From positions 12,835 to 76,834 of the forward strand of contig CARTDA010000015.1 of NCBI GenBank assembly GCA_949066965.1: a DNA stretch of 64,000 nucleotides. Reading direction: 5' to 3'. Position numbers and translations under genes: made by a program. Every line of letters begins with the position of its first letter. Position 1 is the stretch's first letter. Under the pieces are notes generated by a model, which saw only the letters and a program-made list of their open reading frames with translations, was not told the DNA's origin and ran no database searches. Positions 53,326-62,067 of the stretch are shown here, piece after piece. The stretch comes from COE1 sp949066965. Its GTDB lineage: Bacteria > Bacillota > Clostridia > Lachnospirales > Lachnospiraceae.

Positions 53326-54525
53326 ATGATTTTACCGAACAGGAAAATGCGGCAAAAAGCCGGATTCTTTGCAGGGATTTGTGCTGCCCTGATGCTTGTG
53401 CCATGGCTGCCCGCAGGGATTACGCGGGCGGCCGGAAACACGGAAAATGTCCGTGTTTTATATGAGGAGTACAATGCACGCTTTGACGCGGTCGAACACA
53501 GGGAAGACATCACGGAAAATGGTTTCGAAATAGTGGACATCCATATATTTCCGGTACAGTATGAAATTGACATGCAAAAGGAAATGGAAACCGAACTGGT
53601 CAGGCAGATGAAGGCCCAGCCGGATGCTGACATAAAGGACTTAAAAATGAATATGGAAGCGCCAATGCTTATGATTCCTGCATATGATAAGATGTACAAT
53701 CGCCTGGCACTTTTTTTTGTGGATGGGGACGGCACCATCCTGTATAAGTCGGATCACCTTGAAACAAACAGCTGTGTGATCGGACAAATGCAGCAGCCCG
53801 CGCAGGAGATGGTCTCCGTGGCATTTCAGGATCTGAATGGCGATAAGCTGACAGACATCATACTGATAACCACCTGCGATGTCGGTGACGGAAAGAAATA
53901 CCGGATAGGGGATGTCCTGTTTCAGGACACGGAAGGACTTATTTTTTACAGGGATTACCGTATTTCGGACAAAATAAACCGTTTTGGCATGAATCAGAAT
54001 ACGGATTCCATCACTGCATTTGTCAGGGACGGCAATTCCACGGAATTTTTGTACACGGCTGTCACATTGAAGGAACTGCTGCAGCACGGTTTCAAGATTA
54101 TTACGGAACAATGCCATACAAGGACTTTCGGAAAACTGGGAAAACTACAGGTCGTTCCGGGGACATACCGCATTGCGGACTATGACGTGTTTATGATATA
54201 CCTCGTCAATGAGCAGGGCGATATCGTGTCCGCGCTGCAGCCCATGGGCGACTATGACAACCTGTATGCGTTAAAGGGAATCAACTGTCGTGACATTGAC
54301 GGTGACGGACTCAAAGATATCATTGTGTTCGCAAAGTACAGCTATGAGGATGAAAACCATAAGCTTGCGGTTGCCAGTGACTACAGCATCTATTATCAGC
54401 GGACCGGCGGGTTTTCGGCGGATACGGAGATCAAGGGGAAATACCAGTGCAGCGAGGAGGACACGATGCAGACACTTGTGGAGAAAGCCAGGGCTTATTG
54501 GGGGTGGAAAACGGACGATGATTAG
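53326..54525 (+). CDS. Secreted protein with FG-GAP/VCBS-like calcium repeats
   Basis: 399 residues. A signal peptide (MRQK, hydrophobic core, cleavage near TRAAG) is followed by a domain with two Asp-rich repeat motifs, FQDLNGDKLTDIILI near residue 170 and CRDIDGDGLKDIIVF near 325, as in beta-propeller FG-GAP repeats. No enzyme motif is visible. The ATG at 53326 is chosen because it begins the signal peptide; the frame opens at 53263. It overlaps the next regulator gene by eight bases, so it is co-translated with that two-component system and may be its sensor accessory. Confidence 0.7.
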   Translation: MILPNRKMRQKAGFFAGICAALMLVPWLPAGITRAAGNTENVRVLYEEYNARFDAVEHREDITENGFEIVDIHIFPVQYEIDMQKEMETELVRQMKAQPDADIKDLKMNMEAPMLMIPAYDKMYNRLALFFVDGDGTILYKSDHLETNSCVIGQMQQPAQEMVSVAFQDLNGDKLTDIILITTCDVGDGKKYRIGDVLFQDTEGLIFYRDYRISDKINRFGMNQNTDSITAFVRDGNSTEFLYTAVTLKELLQHGFKIITEQCHTRTFGKLGKLQVVPGTYRIADYDVFMIYLVNEQGDIVSALQPMGDYDNLYALKGINCRDIDGDGLKDIIVFAKYSYEDENHKLAVASDYSIYYQRTGGFSADTEIKGKYQCSEEDTMQTLVEKARAYWGWKTDDD

Positions 54526-55177
54526 AATATTGATTGTGGATGATGAGAAACCGATATGTGATTTGATTGATTTAAACCTGTCTTCGGCAGGATACCATTG
54601 TACGAGCGTGCAGGATGGGTTAAAGGCGATTGACCTGATAGAAAAGGAGTCGTTTGACCTGGTGCTTCTGGACATCATGCTTCCTGGGGCGGACGGCTAT
54701 GATGTCATGGAGTATATACGCCCGCTGGGGATTCCTGTCATCTTCATCACGGCAAAATACGAGGTGAAAAACCGGGTAAAAGGGTTAAAACTCGGCGCTG
54801 ATGATTACCTGGTCAAGCCGTTTGACGTGGTGGAGCTCGTCGCGCGGGTGGAGGCAGTCTTAAGGCGGTACAACAAGACCGAGCAGCGGCTTTTTGCCGG
54901 GGATGTTGTTGTGGACGTGGAGGCACACCGCGTGACGAAAGGGGACAAGCCGGTCGAGCTGACCAACAAGGAATTCGGGCTGCTCGTTCTTTTCATGCGG
55001 AATAAAAATGTGGCGCTGTTCCGCGAGACCCTGTATGAAAAAGTGTGGGAGGGTGAGTACTTTGCGGACAGCCGAACGCTGGACCTGCATGTCCAGCGCC
55101 TGCGCAGGAAGCTTGGATGGGAGCACAGTCTCGTGGCGGTCTACAAGGTAGGCTACCGGCTGGAAGTGTCGGATTAG
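54518..55177 (+). CDS. OmpR/PhoB-family response regulator
   Basis: 219 residues. The receiver has ILIVDDEKPICDLI, phosphoacceptor LVLLDIMLPGADGYD and the Lys in LVKPFDV; the winged helix ends in VYKVGYRLE. Its ATG lies inside the 3' end of the secreted-protein gene. The partner kinase follows after about 50 bases. The 11-base repeats before the amidase-deacetylase gene are a candidate target. Confidence 0.93.
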   Translation: MIRILIVDDEKPICDLIDLNLSSAGYHCTSVQDGLKAIDLIEKESFDLVLLDIMLPGADGYDVMEYIRPLGIPVIFITAKYEVKNRVKGLKLGADDYLVKPFDVVELVARVEAVLRRYNKTEQRLFAGDVVVDVEAHRVTKGDKPVELTNKEFGLLVLFMRNKNVALFRETLYEKVWEGEYFADSRTLDLHVQRLRRKLGWEHSLVAVYKVGYRLEVSD

Positions 55178-55228
55178 GCAGCAGAGGGGTTACCGGAACG
55201 GAGTGAACAGTAACGCAGAGGGAATCAA

Positions 55229-56632
55229 ATGAAAATTTCACTGAAATTACTTTTATCGACAATGGTCGTCATGGCGCTGGCGCTTGGTCTGAGCGGATTC
55301 TTTTTTGTAAACTATGTGTTTGAGACCTCCCTTGAGCGGGAAGTGGGACAGGCAGGCGACGAGAGCAGCATTCTGGGCTTTGCCTTTGAGACGGCAGCGC
55401 TCAATGTGCCGGCGAAGTACAGTGTGCTTCCGGACAGGACGGTCGAGGAAATCGCACTGAACCTTGAGCGTGGCGGGCGCGGCGCCAACCGCCTGATTCG
55501 GATTGCCGATGAGCAGAAAAAGGTGCTGCACATAAGCGACGGATTTGGGGCGGACGAGCAGCTTTTGCAGCAGATAGAGCCCGACACAAAATCCTACCGC
55601 ATCATTCATGTAAATGGCGGCTATTATGTCCATACCTGTGCGGCTGTCAGTGCGCTTGACAGGATTCTCTATCTGGAAACCCTGAAGGATGTCTCGGATG
55701 TCTTTACGGAGCGTGCGATGGGATTTTCGCTTTACAGGCGGGTGACGCTTGCCATCCTGCTGATTGGCACGGTGATCATGCACCTGATTGCGTCGCTTCT
55801 GACAAAGCCCATCCGTCTGCTCACCAAGGCGACCAGAAGAATGTCGGCGGGCGACTACGCATACCGGGCGCGCCAGATAAGCCATGACGAGCTTGGGCAG
55901 CTCACCTGCGACTTTAACGACATGGCGAATGCGCTGGAAGAAAATATCTGGATGCTCGAGGAGGAAATCGAGGCGAAGGAGGAGTTTATGGGCGCCTTTG
56001 CCCATGAGCTCAAGACGCCGCTGACCGCGATTATCGGTTATGCGGATATGCTGCGCTCCCACAGGCTCGACGAGGAAAAGAGCTTTCTGTCGGCAAACTA
56101 CATTTATACAGAGGGAAAAAGGCTCGAGGCGATGTCCCTGAGACTCCTTGACATTATCGTGGCAAAGCGGGAGGAGGCGCTGCTGAGCGAGACACCCGCG
56201 TCCGAATTTTTTGACTATCTAAGCGAGATGTTTACCGAGGAAAACAGGAAGATGCATTTTGAGTTCTGCTATGATGAGGGGACAGTCTGGGCGGAGGTCA
56301 ACCTCATTAAGACAGTGCTTGTCAACCTGATTGACAATGCCTGTAAGGCATCCGAGGAGGGAAGCACTGTCAGAATCAGCGGAATACGGCTTGACGACGG
56401 TTACCAGTTTGAGATTGCAGACGAGGGAATCGGCATCCCGAAGGAGGAGCAGAATAAAATCACCAAGGCATTTTACATGGTGGACAAGTCGCGTGCGCGG
56501 AGCAAGAACGGCGCGGGGCTTGGACTTGCGCTTTGCGTGGAAATTTTGAAAATCCACCAGAGCGAGCTTCTGATTCAGAGCGAACAGGGCAAGGGCTCCC
56601 GCATCGGGTTTATTCTGGGAGGTATGTCATGA
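55229..56632 (+). CDS. HAMP-containing sensor histidine kinase
   Basis: 467 residues. Membrane helices at about 8-28 and 172-192 flank an extracellular sensor. A HAMP domain (KPIRLLTKATRRMSAGDY) follows, then the H-box AFAHELKTPLTAIIGY, N-box LIDNACKAS and G-boxes DEGIGIP and GAGLGLAL. Its TGA overlaps the ATG of the next secreted-protein gene. It pairs with the regulator at 54518. Both flanking genes encode secreted proteins, a layout in which the extracellular partners may tune the kinase. Confidence 0.93.
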   Translation: MKISLKLLLSTMVVMALALGLSGFFFVNYVFETSLEREVGQAGDESSILGFAFETAALNVPAKYSVLPDRTVEEIALNLERGGRGANRLIRIADEQKKVLHISDGFGADEQLLQQIEPDTKSYRIIHVNGGYYVHTCAAVSALDRILYLETLKDVSDVFTERAMGFSLYRRVTLAILLIGTVIMHLIASLLTKPIRLLTKATRRMSAGDYAYRARQISHDELGQLTCDFNDMANALEENIWMLEEEIEAKEEFMGAFAHELKTPLTAIIGYADMLRSHRLDEEKSFLSANYIYTEGKRLEAMSLRLLDIIVAKREEALLSETPASEFFDYLSEMFTEENRKMHFEFCYDEGTVWAEVNLIKTVLVNLIDNACKASEEGSTVRISGIRLDDGYQFEIADEGIGIPKEEQNKITKAFYMVDKSRARSKNGAGLGLALCVEILKIHQSELLIQSEQGKGSRIGFILGGMS

Positions 56633-57459
56633 GAAATACAGCATGGTATTCAGGGGTTTTCCTGGCAGTTGTGCTTGTGATGGCGGGTTCCATATGGGGA
56701 CCGGAGGCGCTCGCGAAATATAAGGACAAAGGGATTCTGAACCAGCCCCATATGGAGAATGTGGAGGAGGCCGGCGAGGGATACCGCTACCGGCTGAACG
56801 CAAATGAAAAGCTTTATATTTTGTCCAACTGCATTAGCAGCCAGGAAACGCCCGGAAGTGAGCAGAATGCACTGCTGCATGCCGACAGTGCGGATTTGGG
56901 ATATGAGGAGCTGGAGGGATCCTATGCGTTTGTGCGCAAATATAAGGGACCATCGGGAAACGAAATTACCAATGAGCAGATATATGAGACCTGCAACGAA
57001 GGGATTCGGACATTGAAGGAGCTTGGCATTCTGCCGCCCGAGGTGCGGGAGGTGGCTTCCACGTCCTACAATGCCACGCTCTACTCGGCAATTGACGTGC
57101 TGGAGCCGAGGAACAACGTTGCCGTCTGGAAGATGGAGCTGTCAAACAGCCAGAAAAATGCAGACAAGGGAAACAGGCTGCTCGACGCCTACATTGATGC
57201 GGACAATGGAAAAATATATGAGTTTTATGCCAGAACCGGGCTTGTATGGAATGAAATTGACACAGATGTCATAATTGGGGCGTGGGCGGAATACATGGGG
57301 CTCGGGACGCCTGCGGCATACGAGTCGGACAACCCGCTGCTCGAGGCGACGCCGTATTTCAAGAAATATGTATTTCCGGGAATGGGCGTCGGCAATACCA
57401 TTGTGACCATCGGATATTTTGAGGGAATCAACGAAATATTTTTAAAGATTACAAGATGA
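56629..57459 (+). CDS. Secreted or membrane-anchored hypothetical protein
   Basis: 276 residues. The N-terminus has a hydrophobic helix (about 7-25) with ALAKY after it, so it is exported or anchored. The remainder contains strand-helix segments (YEELEGSYAFVRKY, then AVWKMELSN, then LLDAYIDADNGKIYEFYA), the last resembling a PepSY-like pattern in which a two-domain protein blocks or senses something outside. I do not recognise a named family. It is translationally coupled to the kinase and closes that operon. Confidence 0.6.
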   Translation: MRNTAWYSGVFLAVVLVMAGSIWGPEALAKYKDKGILNQPHMENVEEAGEGYRYRLNANEKLYILSNCISSQETPGSEQNALLHADSADLGYEELEGSYAFVRKYKGPSGNEITNEQIYETCNEGIRTLKELGILPPEVREVASTSYNATLYSAIDVLEPRNNVAVWKMELSNSQKNADKGNRLLDAYIDADNGKIYEFYARTGLVWNEIDTDVIIGAWAEYMGLGTPAAYESDNPLLEATPYFKKYVFPGMGVGNTIVTIGYFEGINEIFLKITR

Positions 57460-57487
57460 GCAAAGTCCTGAGATGAAATGTTTTCAG

Positions 57488-57543
57488 ATGATGCAACTAT
57501 GATGCAAAAAAGATGAAGATTTGATGCACTGCTTCGTTATAGT
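57488..57543 (+). promoter_or_regulatory. Four tandem 11-base repeats before a -10 box
   Basis: Units begin at 57488, 57499, 57510 and 57521. Three contain GATGCA and one GATGAA at the same place (ATGATGCAACT, ATGATGCAAAA, AAGATGAAGAT, TTGATGCACTG). A TATAGT at 57538-57543 follows, with no good -35 of its own; the third and fourth units cover that position. One helical turn per unit is what tandem OmpR/PhoB monomers need. Confidence 0.65.
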
Positions 57544-57600
57544 GTAATTGTCAAAATACAGAATTGTTATGGGAATTTACACGGAAGGAGCATCAGGGGA

Positions 57601-59034
57601 ATGTACGAAGGACCATCTTTTTCGCAAAGGTATGAGTGTTATTGTAATCAGAGGCAGAGCAGAAAAAAGCGGATGCACAGGCTTGCCTTTGAATTTTTGC
57701 TGCTGGTCAGCGTGATTATTGCCATTGTTTTTTTGTCGGACAGGCTGTCCCCGGCAATGGTGTGGGCAACGCCGGGAAAAGGGACGGGGGAGATGACGTT
57801 TGGGGATATCCTGGGAGACCAGCCTGAAAAAGAGCCTGTTTTCAGAAAAAGCCAGAAAAAGGACAGGACGGATTTGCTGGATAGGACGCCGGTCGTATTT
57901 GTTGATGCAGGGCATGGCGGGAATGACGGCGGCTGCCTGAAAGGAGATATCGTCGAGAAGGATGTTAACCTTGCCATCGCAAAGCTGGTGGAGGACAAGC
58001 TCAACGATGCAGGCTTCCGCGTAATCATGTCACGCGATTATGACACATATGTCACAAAAGAGGACCGGGTAAAAAAGGCGAACGCAGCAGGGGCGGACAT
58101 TTATGTCAGCATTCACCAGAATTTTTCGGACGAGTCCGGCGTAAAGGGAATGGAAGTGTGGTATGACGGAACGGATTCGCAACGGGACAGCAGGCGGCTG
58201 GCGCTTCTGGTCTCACACCAGACGGCAAAGAGCACGCAGGCGCTTGAACGGGAAATCCGCGGGGATGCCGATTTCCATGTGACGGGGAGTACGCAGATGC
58301 CGGCATGTCTCATTGAGACAGGTTTTCTGTCCAACAGGGAGGAGCGCAAAAACCTTGCCTCGCAGGAATACCAGGAGCAGCTTGCGGCAGGAATCGTACA
58401 GGGAATCACATATTACTTTTATCCGAAGACCCTGTACCTGACGTTTGACGACGGACCGTCCGAGGAAAATACGCCGCGGGTACTGGAGGTCTTAAGAAAA
58501 CGGAACATAAAGGCAACATTTTTCCTGGTTGGTGAAAATGTCGAGAGACATCCCGAAATTGCCAGAAAGATTGCCGCGGAGGGTCATACCATCGGAATCC
58601 ACTGTTACAGCCACAGCTACAGTGATTTGTACGAGAGTGCGGAAAGCTATATGGAAGATTTCGAGCGCGCAAGGCGGGCAGTCTATCAGGCGACAGGGGT
58701 TGATGCCCGCATTTTCCGCTTTCCGGGGGGCAGTGTCAACAACTATAACCAGAAAGTGTACACGGAAATTATCAGCGAGATGACCAAAAAGGGATATACA
58801 TATTATGACTGGAACGCGAGCCTGGAAGATGCGGTTAAGGAACCCAGTCCCGAAAAGCTGTTATCCAATGGCGTACAGACAACGCTGGGGCGCAATAAGG
58901 TCATCCTGCTTGCACACGATGTTGTGTACGATACCGGGACAATTTTGGACGAGCTGCTTGACAGCCTTCCGGAATACGAGATAAAGCCGCTCAGCGAGGA
59001 TGTCGAACCGATACATTTTTCAGAAGAAGCCTAA
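57601..59034 (+). CDS. Bifunctional N-acetylmuramoyl-alanine amidase / polysaccharide deacetylase
   Basis: 477 residues. A cytoplasmic N-terminus and one helix (about 32-50) anchor the protein outside. The Amidase_3 domain (about 98-275) keeps its zinc and catalytic residues: His in VDAGHGGNDGG, Glu in IVEKDVN, His in SIHQN and Glu in CLIETGFLSN. The NodB domain (about 278-460) has LTFDDGPS, the metal HxxxH in HCYSHSY, RFPGGSVNN and LLAHD. It should cut stem peptides from muramic acid and deacetylate the glycan. Four 11-base repeats lie upstream, and a strong terminator follows. Confidence 0.92.
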   Translation: MYEGPSFSQRYECYCNQRQSRKKRMHRLAFEFLLLVSVIIAIVFLSDRLSPAMVWATPGKGTGEMTFGDILGDQPEKEPVFRKSQKKDRTDLLDRTPVVFVDAGHGGNDGGCLKGDIVEKDVNLAIAKLVEDKLNDAGFRVIMSRDYDTYVTKEDRVKKANAAGADIYVSIHQNFSDESGVKGMEVWYDGTDSQRDSRRLALLVSHQTAKSTQALEREIRGDADFHVTGSTQMPACLIETGFLSNREERKNLASQEYQEQLAAGIVQGITYYFYPKTLYLTFDDGPSEENTPRVLEVLRKRNIKATFFLVGENVERHPEIARKIAAEGHTIGIHCYSHSYSDLYESAESYMEDFERARRAVYQATGVDARIFRFPGGSVNNYNQKVYTEIISEMTKKGYTYYDWNASLEDAVKEPSPEKLLSNGVQTTLGRNKVILLAHDVVYDTGTILDELLDSLPEYEIKPLSEDVEPIHFSEEA

Positions 59035-59035
59035 T

Positions 59036-59072
59036 AAAAAACGTGCAGGGATGAGAACCCTGCACGTTTTTT
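59036..59072 (+). terminator. Rho-independent terminator after the amidase gene
   Basis: ACGTGCAGGG pairs perfectly with CCCTGCACGT across a 7-base loop, with A-runs on the left and six T on the right. Confidence 0.88.
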
Positions 59073-59105
59073 ATAGGAAATTGCGACAACGTAGACCATT
59101 TAAAC

Positions 59106-59154
59106 AAAAAGCGAAGCTTTTTGCTAGATGAGCGCGCTGGCGTTCATCTTTTTT
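59106..59154 (-). terminator. Terminator of the c-di-GMP gene
   Basis: AAAAAGC/GCTTTTT with a 3-base loop (59106-59122) and GATGAGCGC/GCGTTCATC (59127-59148, one GU pair) next to a run of T. Both stems are near-symmetrical and could end transcripts from either side of this convergent gap. Confidence 0.6.
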
Positions 59155-59160
59155 ACACTG

Positions 59161-62067
59161 TTATTTTTTTTCGGGATATAGATGAAAGGATGGTCTTGCC
59201 AGCAGGAAGCCCTGCACAAAATCCGCCCCCAGCTCCCTGACCGTATCGTATTCTGCCTGCGTCTCGATTCCTTCCGCGATAACCATCAGGAAGTTTTCGT
59301 GGCAGTAGTCAATCGTGCTGCGCACCAGGGCCTGGGTTGAGGAATTTTTGTCAATCCCCTGTATCAGCCCCATGTCAAGCTTTACAAAATGGAACATGCG
59401 CGAGACAAGAAGGTCGCTGTTGCTGTAACCGGAACCATAGTCGTCAAGGGCAACCGGGATATTCCACTTGCTGCAGAATGCGCGCTTCTTTTCCTCAATG
59501 TCTGTCTCACTTCTGGCGCCCTCCGTGATTTCCATGACAATCCGGCCAAGCTTATTGCCGTACAGCTCCTCGAGCTTCTGCCAGTCCTCCTCCGAGAGGA
59601 GCTGGTTTGGGATGGAGTTGATAAAAATGCGCGCATTGTCGTCCTCGCGTACCTGTTCGAAAAATCCTTTCAGCCCATGGAACCATGTAAGGCGTTCCAC
59701 CTTGTCGAGCTTGAATTGTGATTCCGCAACCCGGAGGAAGTTGTCCGGGCGCCCGAGCAGGTCGGATATCGGGCGCATCAATGCCTCATATGCAAAGATG
59801 GTTCCGCTCCTGACGGACACAATCGGCTGGTAAGCATACTGGACGAGTTCGCCCAGAATAATCCGGTCAAGCTCCCCGACACCCTGTACAAGGATGTAGT
59901 CTTTCAGGTAAGAATCTTTGTTGTATGCCTTGATGCTGCCCTTCGAGGACTTTTTAATCTGGTACATGGCAAAGTCGGCATACTTGAGAAGCTCAGCGTA
60001 ATCTGCGGCATCCTCGTCATAGAACGCCATTCCGGCGGAGGCGCTCATGTTAAGCTCAAGCCCGTCAGGAAGACTCAGACGCTCCTGCATCAGCAGATTG
60101 TGGATGTTCTTCAGGATATTCACCAGTTTTTCCTTTGGTTCGTCATAGAGGAACATCGTAAACTCGTCGCCGGAGAGACGGGCGCTGATGCTTTTTTCCG
60201 GAAGCTCCTTTTTGAGCAGGTCTGACAGGGTACATATGTATTTGTCACCGATTTCATGCCCATAGGTGTCATTCGTGTATTTGAGGTTGTCCAAATCCCA
60301 GATGGACAGGACGCCGTTTTTGCAATGCCCCTCATCTATCATGTATATCATTTCACGCAGGAAGGCACGCCTGTTGAGAAGACCGGTCAGGATGTCATAG
60401 TCGCGGTCGTGGATAATTTTTTCCTTTTCAAGCACACTTTCCGTGATGTCAAAGACCGTGATAATGATGCTGGCCGCGTCTATGACCTGCTTGACGTCCA
60501 GCCACTTGTCGCTAAATTCCGGACGGTGGTAGCGGTAGACGTCGGGATTTTCATGGCTCTGCTCAAAGCAGTCATTGTACTGCATAATCCGGCGGACGAG
60601 CAGTTCCCTGGAAATATGGTTGTGCTCCCACCCCTTGTCGGATATTTCCAGAATCTCAAAAATCTTGTGCGTGCAGTACACCATTTCGCCTTCCGGGGAA
60701 AACTCGCATACACCGAGGGAAACCCCTGCAATGTCAATAATATCAGCCATCCTGTTTCCCAGCCGGTAGATGGATATATTCTGCTCCTCGATGGCGGCAG
60801 ACAGGTTGTCAAACTCCCTGATGCGTGTTTTCGGCAGGGTGCTGTACCCGGGCATCAGCTTTGGGATTCCGCCGCCCAGCAGCCGGATGGGACGCATGAA
60901 AAAGTGTGTGATAATCAGCGTGCCGGTAATGGAAAGCAGCAGCGACATGCCAATGGCGCCCAGGACAGTCACGTTCAGGTGCTGTGAGGAGGCGTAGAGC
61001 ATGTGGGAGCGGATTAGCCCGCCAAGAATCCACTGCTCGTCCGTGTAGGGGGAATTTGCGGAGTAAATTCTCAGGGGGTAGATGCAGGCGCAGGTGGCAG
61101 TTTTCAGTCCTGCAGTTTTCAGGTCGTAGAGACCAAATTCCGCGTTTGTCTGGCTGAGCCTTACGTGGCCGCCGGCTGTCAGCGTGTCATAGTAGTCATC
61201 ATTGACGACCAGGATATTTTCCGCAGACGTAAAATTTTCCGTGATGCCAAGATAGTAACAGCCGTATTCATCAAGCGTCATATCCTGGTTCGGCAGCAGC
61301 TTCCTGAGATAGTCAAGCGTTATGTCAAAACCAATGACGCCATAGGAGCGGTGTTTTTCATCGAGAAGCGGGATGGTGTAGGTGATGCATGGACGGTCAC
61401 CGGAATGGATGCGCACAGGGGCGCTGAAATAGCCAAGCTCCATCGCGGGAATGTCTGTGTACTGGTTGCCGCCGTCAAATGCAGTCTGGTAAAATGTGCA
61501 GTCCTGTTCTGTATCGAGGCTTGTGGTCCACATCGAGCTGAGCGTAAGCCCGTGGTCGTACAAAAGTTCTGACGGACCGGCTTCCGTCATCAGGTCGGAA
61601 TTGTTGTCAGGAGAGTCGGACGGGTTAAAATCCCTCAGGTATACAGCGTCCTTCTGCGGTGCATGTGTTTCGTTTTCCAGCATGATAAAGCAGGAGGTTG
61701 CCCCGCTTCTGCGCAGGGAGCGAAGTATGATGGGAACGACGTCCTGAAGAAGCGCCTGCCGGTTCTGGGCATCGGCAAGGTAGTCCGCCACACTCAGTTC
61801 AAGTGCGGCGGCGTTTGCCTCGGCGCGCTCAGTCACGGAGTTGTAAAAGTCCTCCATATTGACAAAAGCGGAAAAACGCTGTTCGAGCGATACGCCCTTC
61901 GTTGTCACTGTATTGCTGATAATCTGAAACGTATTTTTGTCCAGGCTGTCAGACGTATTGCTGGCGACAATAATGCCTGCGAACGTAACGGACTGAAACA
62001 CGATAATCAGTATGAGCGGCAGCATGACATAATATTTTAAGCTGATAGACTGAAACAGTTTTTTCAT
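59161..62067 (-). CDS. Cache-PAS-GGDEF-EAL c-di-GMP protein
   Basis: 968 residues. Helices at about 10-30 and 365-388 enclose a dCache-type extracellular sensor. A HAMP-like linker, a PAS-like region (about 435-550) and a GGDEF domain with ARLSGDEFTMF (Ser replacing the first Gly) follow. The EAL domain has YEALMRP, FINSIPN, VMEITEGA, DDYGSGYSN and KLDMGLI, so the phosphodiesterase residues are complete. The cyclase may be weak or GTP-sensing. The ATG overlaps the stop of the solute-binding gene upstream, with AAGGAGG before it, so the two are made together. Confidence 0.9.
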   Translation of the reverse strand: MKKLFQSISLKYYVMLPLILIIVFQSVTFAGIIVASNTSDSLDKNTFQIISNTVTTKGVSLEQRFSAFVNMEDFYNSVTERAEANAAALELSVADYLADAQNRQALLQDVVPIILRSLRRSGATSCFIMLENETHAPQKDAVYLRDFNPSDSPDNNSDLMTEAGPSELLYDHGLTLSSMWTTSLDTEQDCTFYQTAFDGGNQYTDIPAMELGYFSAPVRIHSGDRPCITYTIPLLDEKHRSYGVIGFDITLDYLRKLLPNQDMTLDEYGCYYLGITENFTSAENILVVNDDYYDTLTAGGHVRLSQTNAEFGLYDLKTAGLKTATCACIYPLRIYSANSPYTDEQWILGGLIRSHMLYASSQHLNVTVLGAIGMSLLLSITGTLIITHFFMRPIRLLGGGIPKLMPGYSTLPKTRIREFDNLSAAIEEQNISIYRLGNRMADIIDIAGVSLGVCEFSPEGEMVYCTHKIFEILEISDKGWEHNHISRELLVRRIMQYNDCFEQSHENPDVYRYHRPEFSDKWLDVKQVIDAASIIITVFDITESVLEKEKIIHDRDYDILTGLLNRRAFLREMIYMIDEGHCKNGVLSIWDLDNLKYTNDTYGHEIGDKYICTLSDLLKKELPEKSISARLSGDEFTMFLYDEPKEKLVNILKNIHNLLMQERLSLPDGLELNMSASAGMAFYDEDAADYAELLKYADFAMYQIKKSSKGSIKAYNKDSYLKDYILVQGVGELDRIILGELVQYAYQPIVSVRSGTIFAYEALMRPISDLLGRPDNFLRVAESQFKLDKVERLTWFHGLKGFFEQVREDDNARIFINSIPNQLLSEEDWQKLEELYGNKLGRIVMEITEGARSETDIEEKKRAFCSKWNIPVALDDYGSGYSNSDLLVSRMFHFVKLDMGLIQGIDKNSSTQALVRSTIDYCHENFLMVIAEGIETQAEYDTVRELGADFVQGFLLARPSFHLYPEKK

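Noticed and set aside
57488..57531. CRISPR or simple satellite
   Set aside because: Units are only 11 bases with no spacers, diverge outside the GATG core, and sit directly on a promoter.
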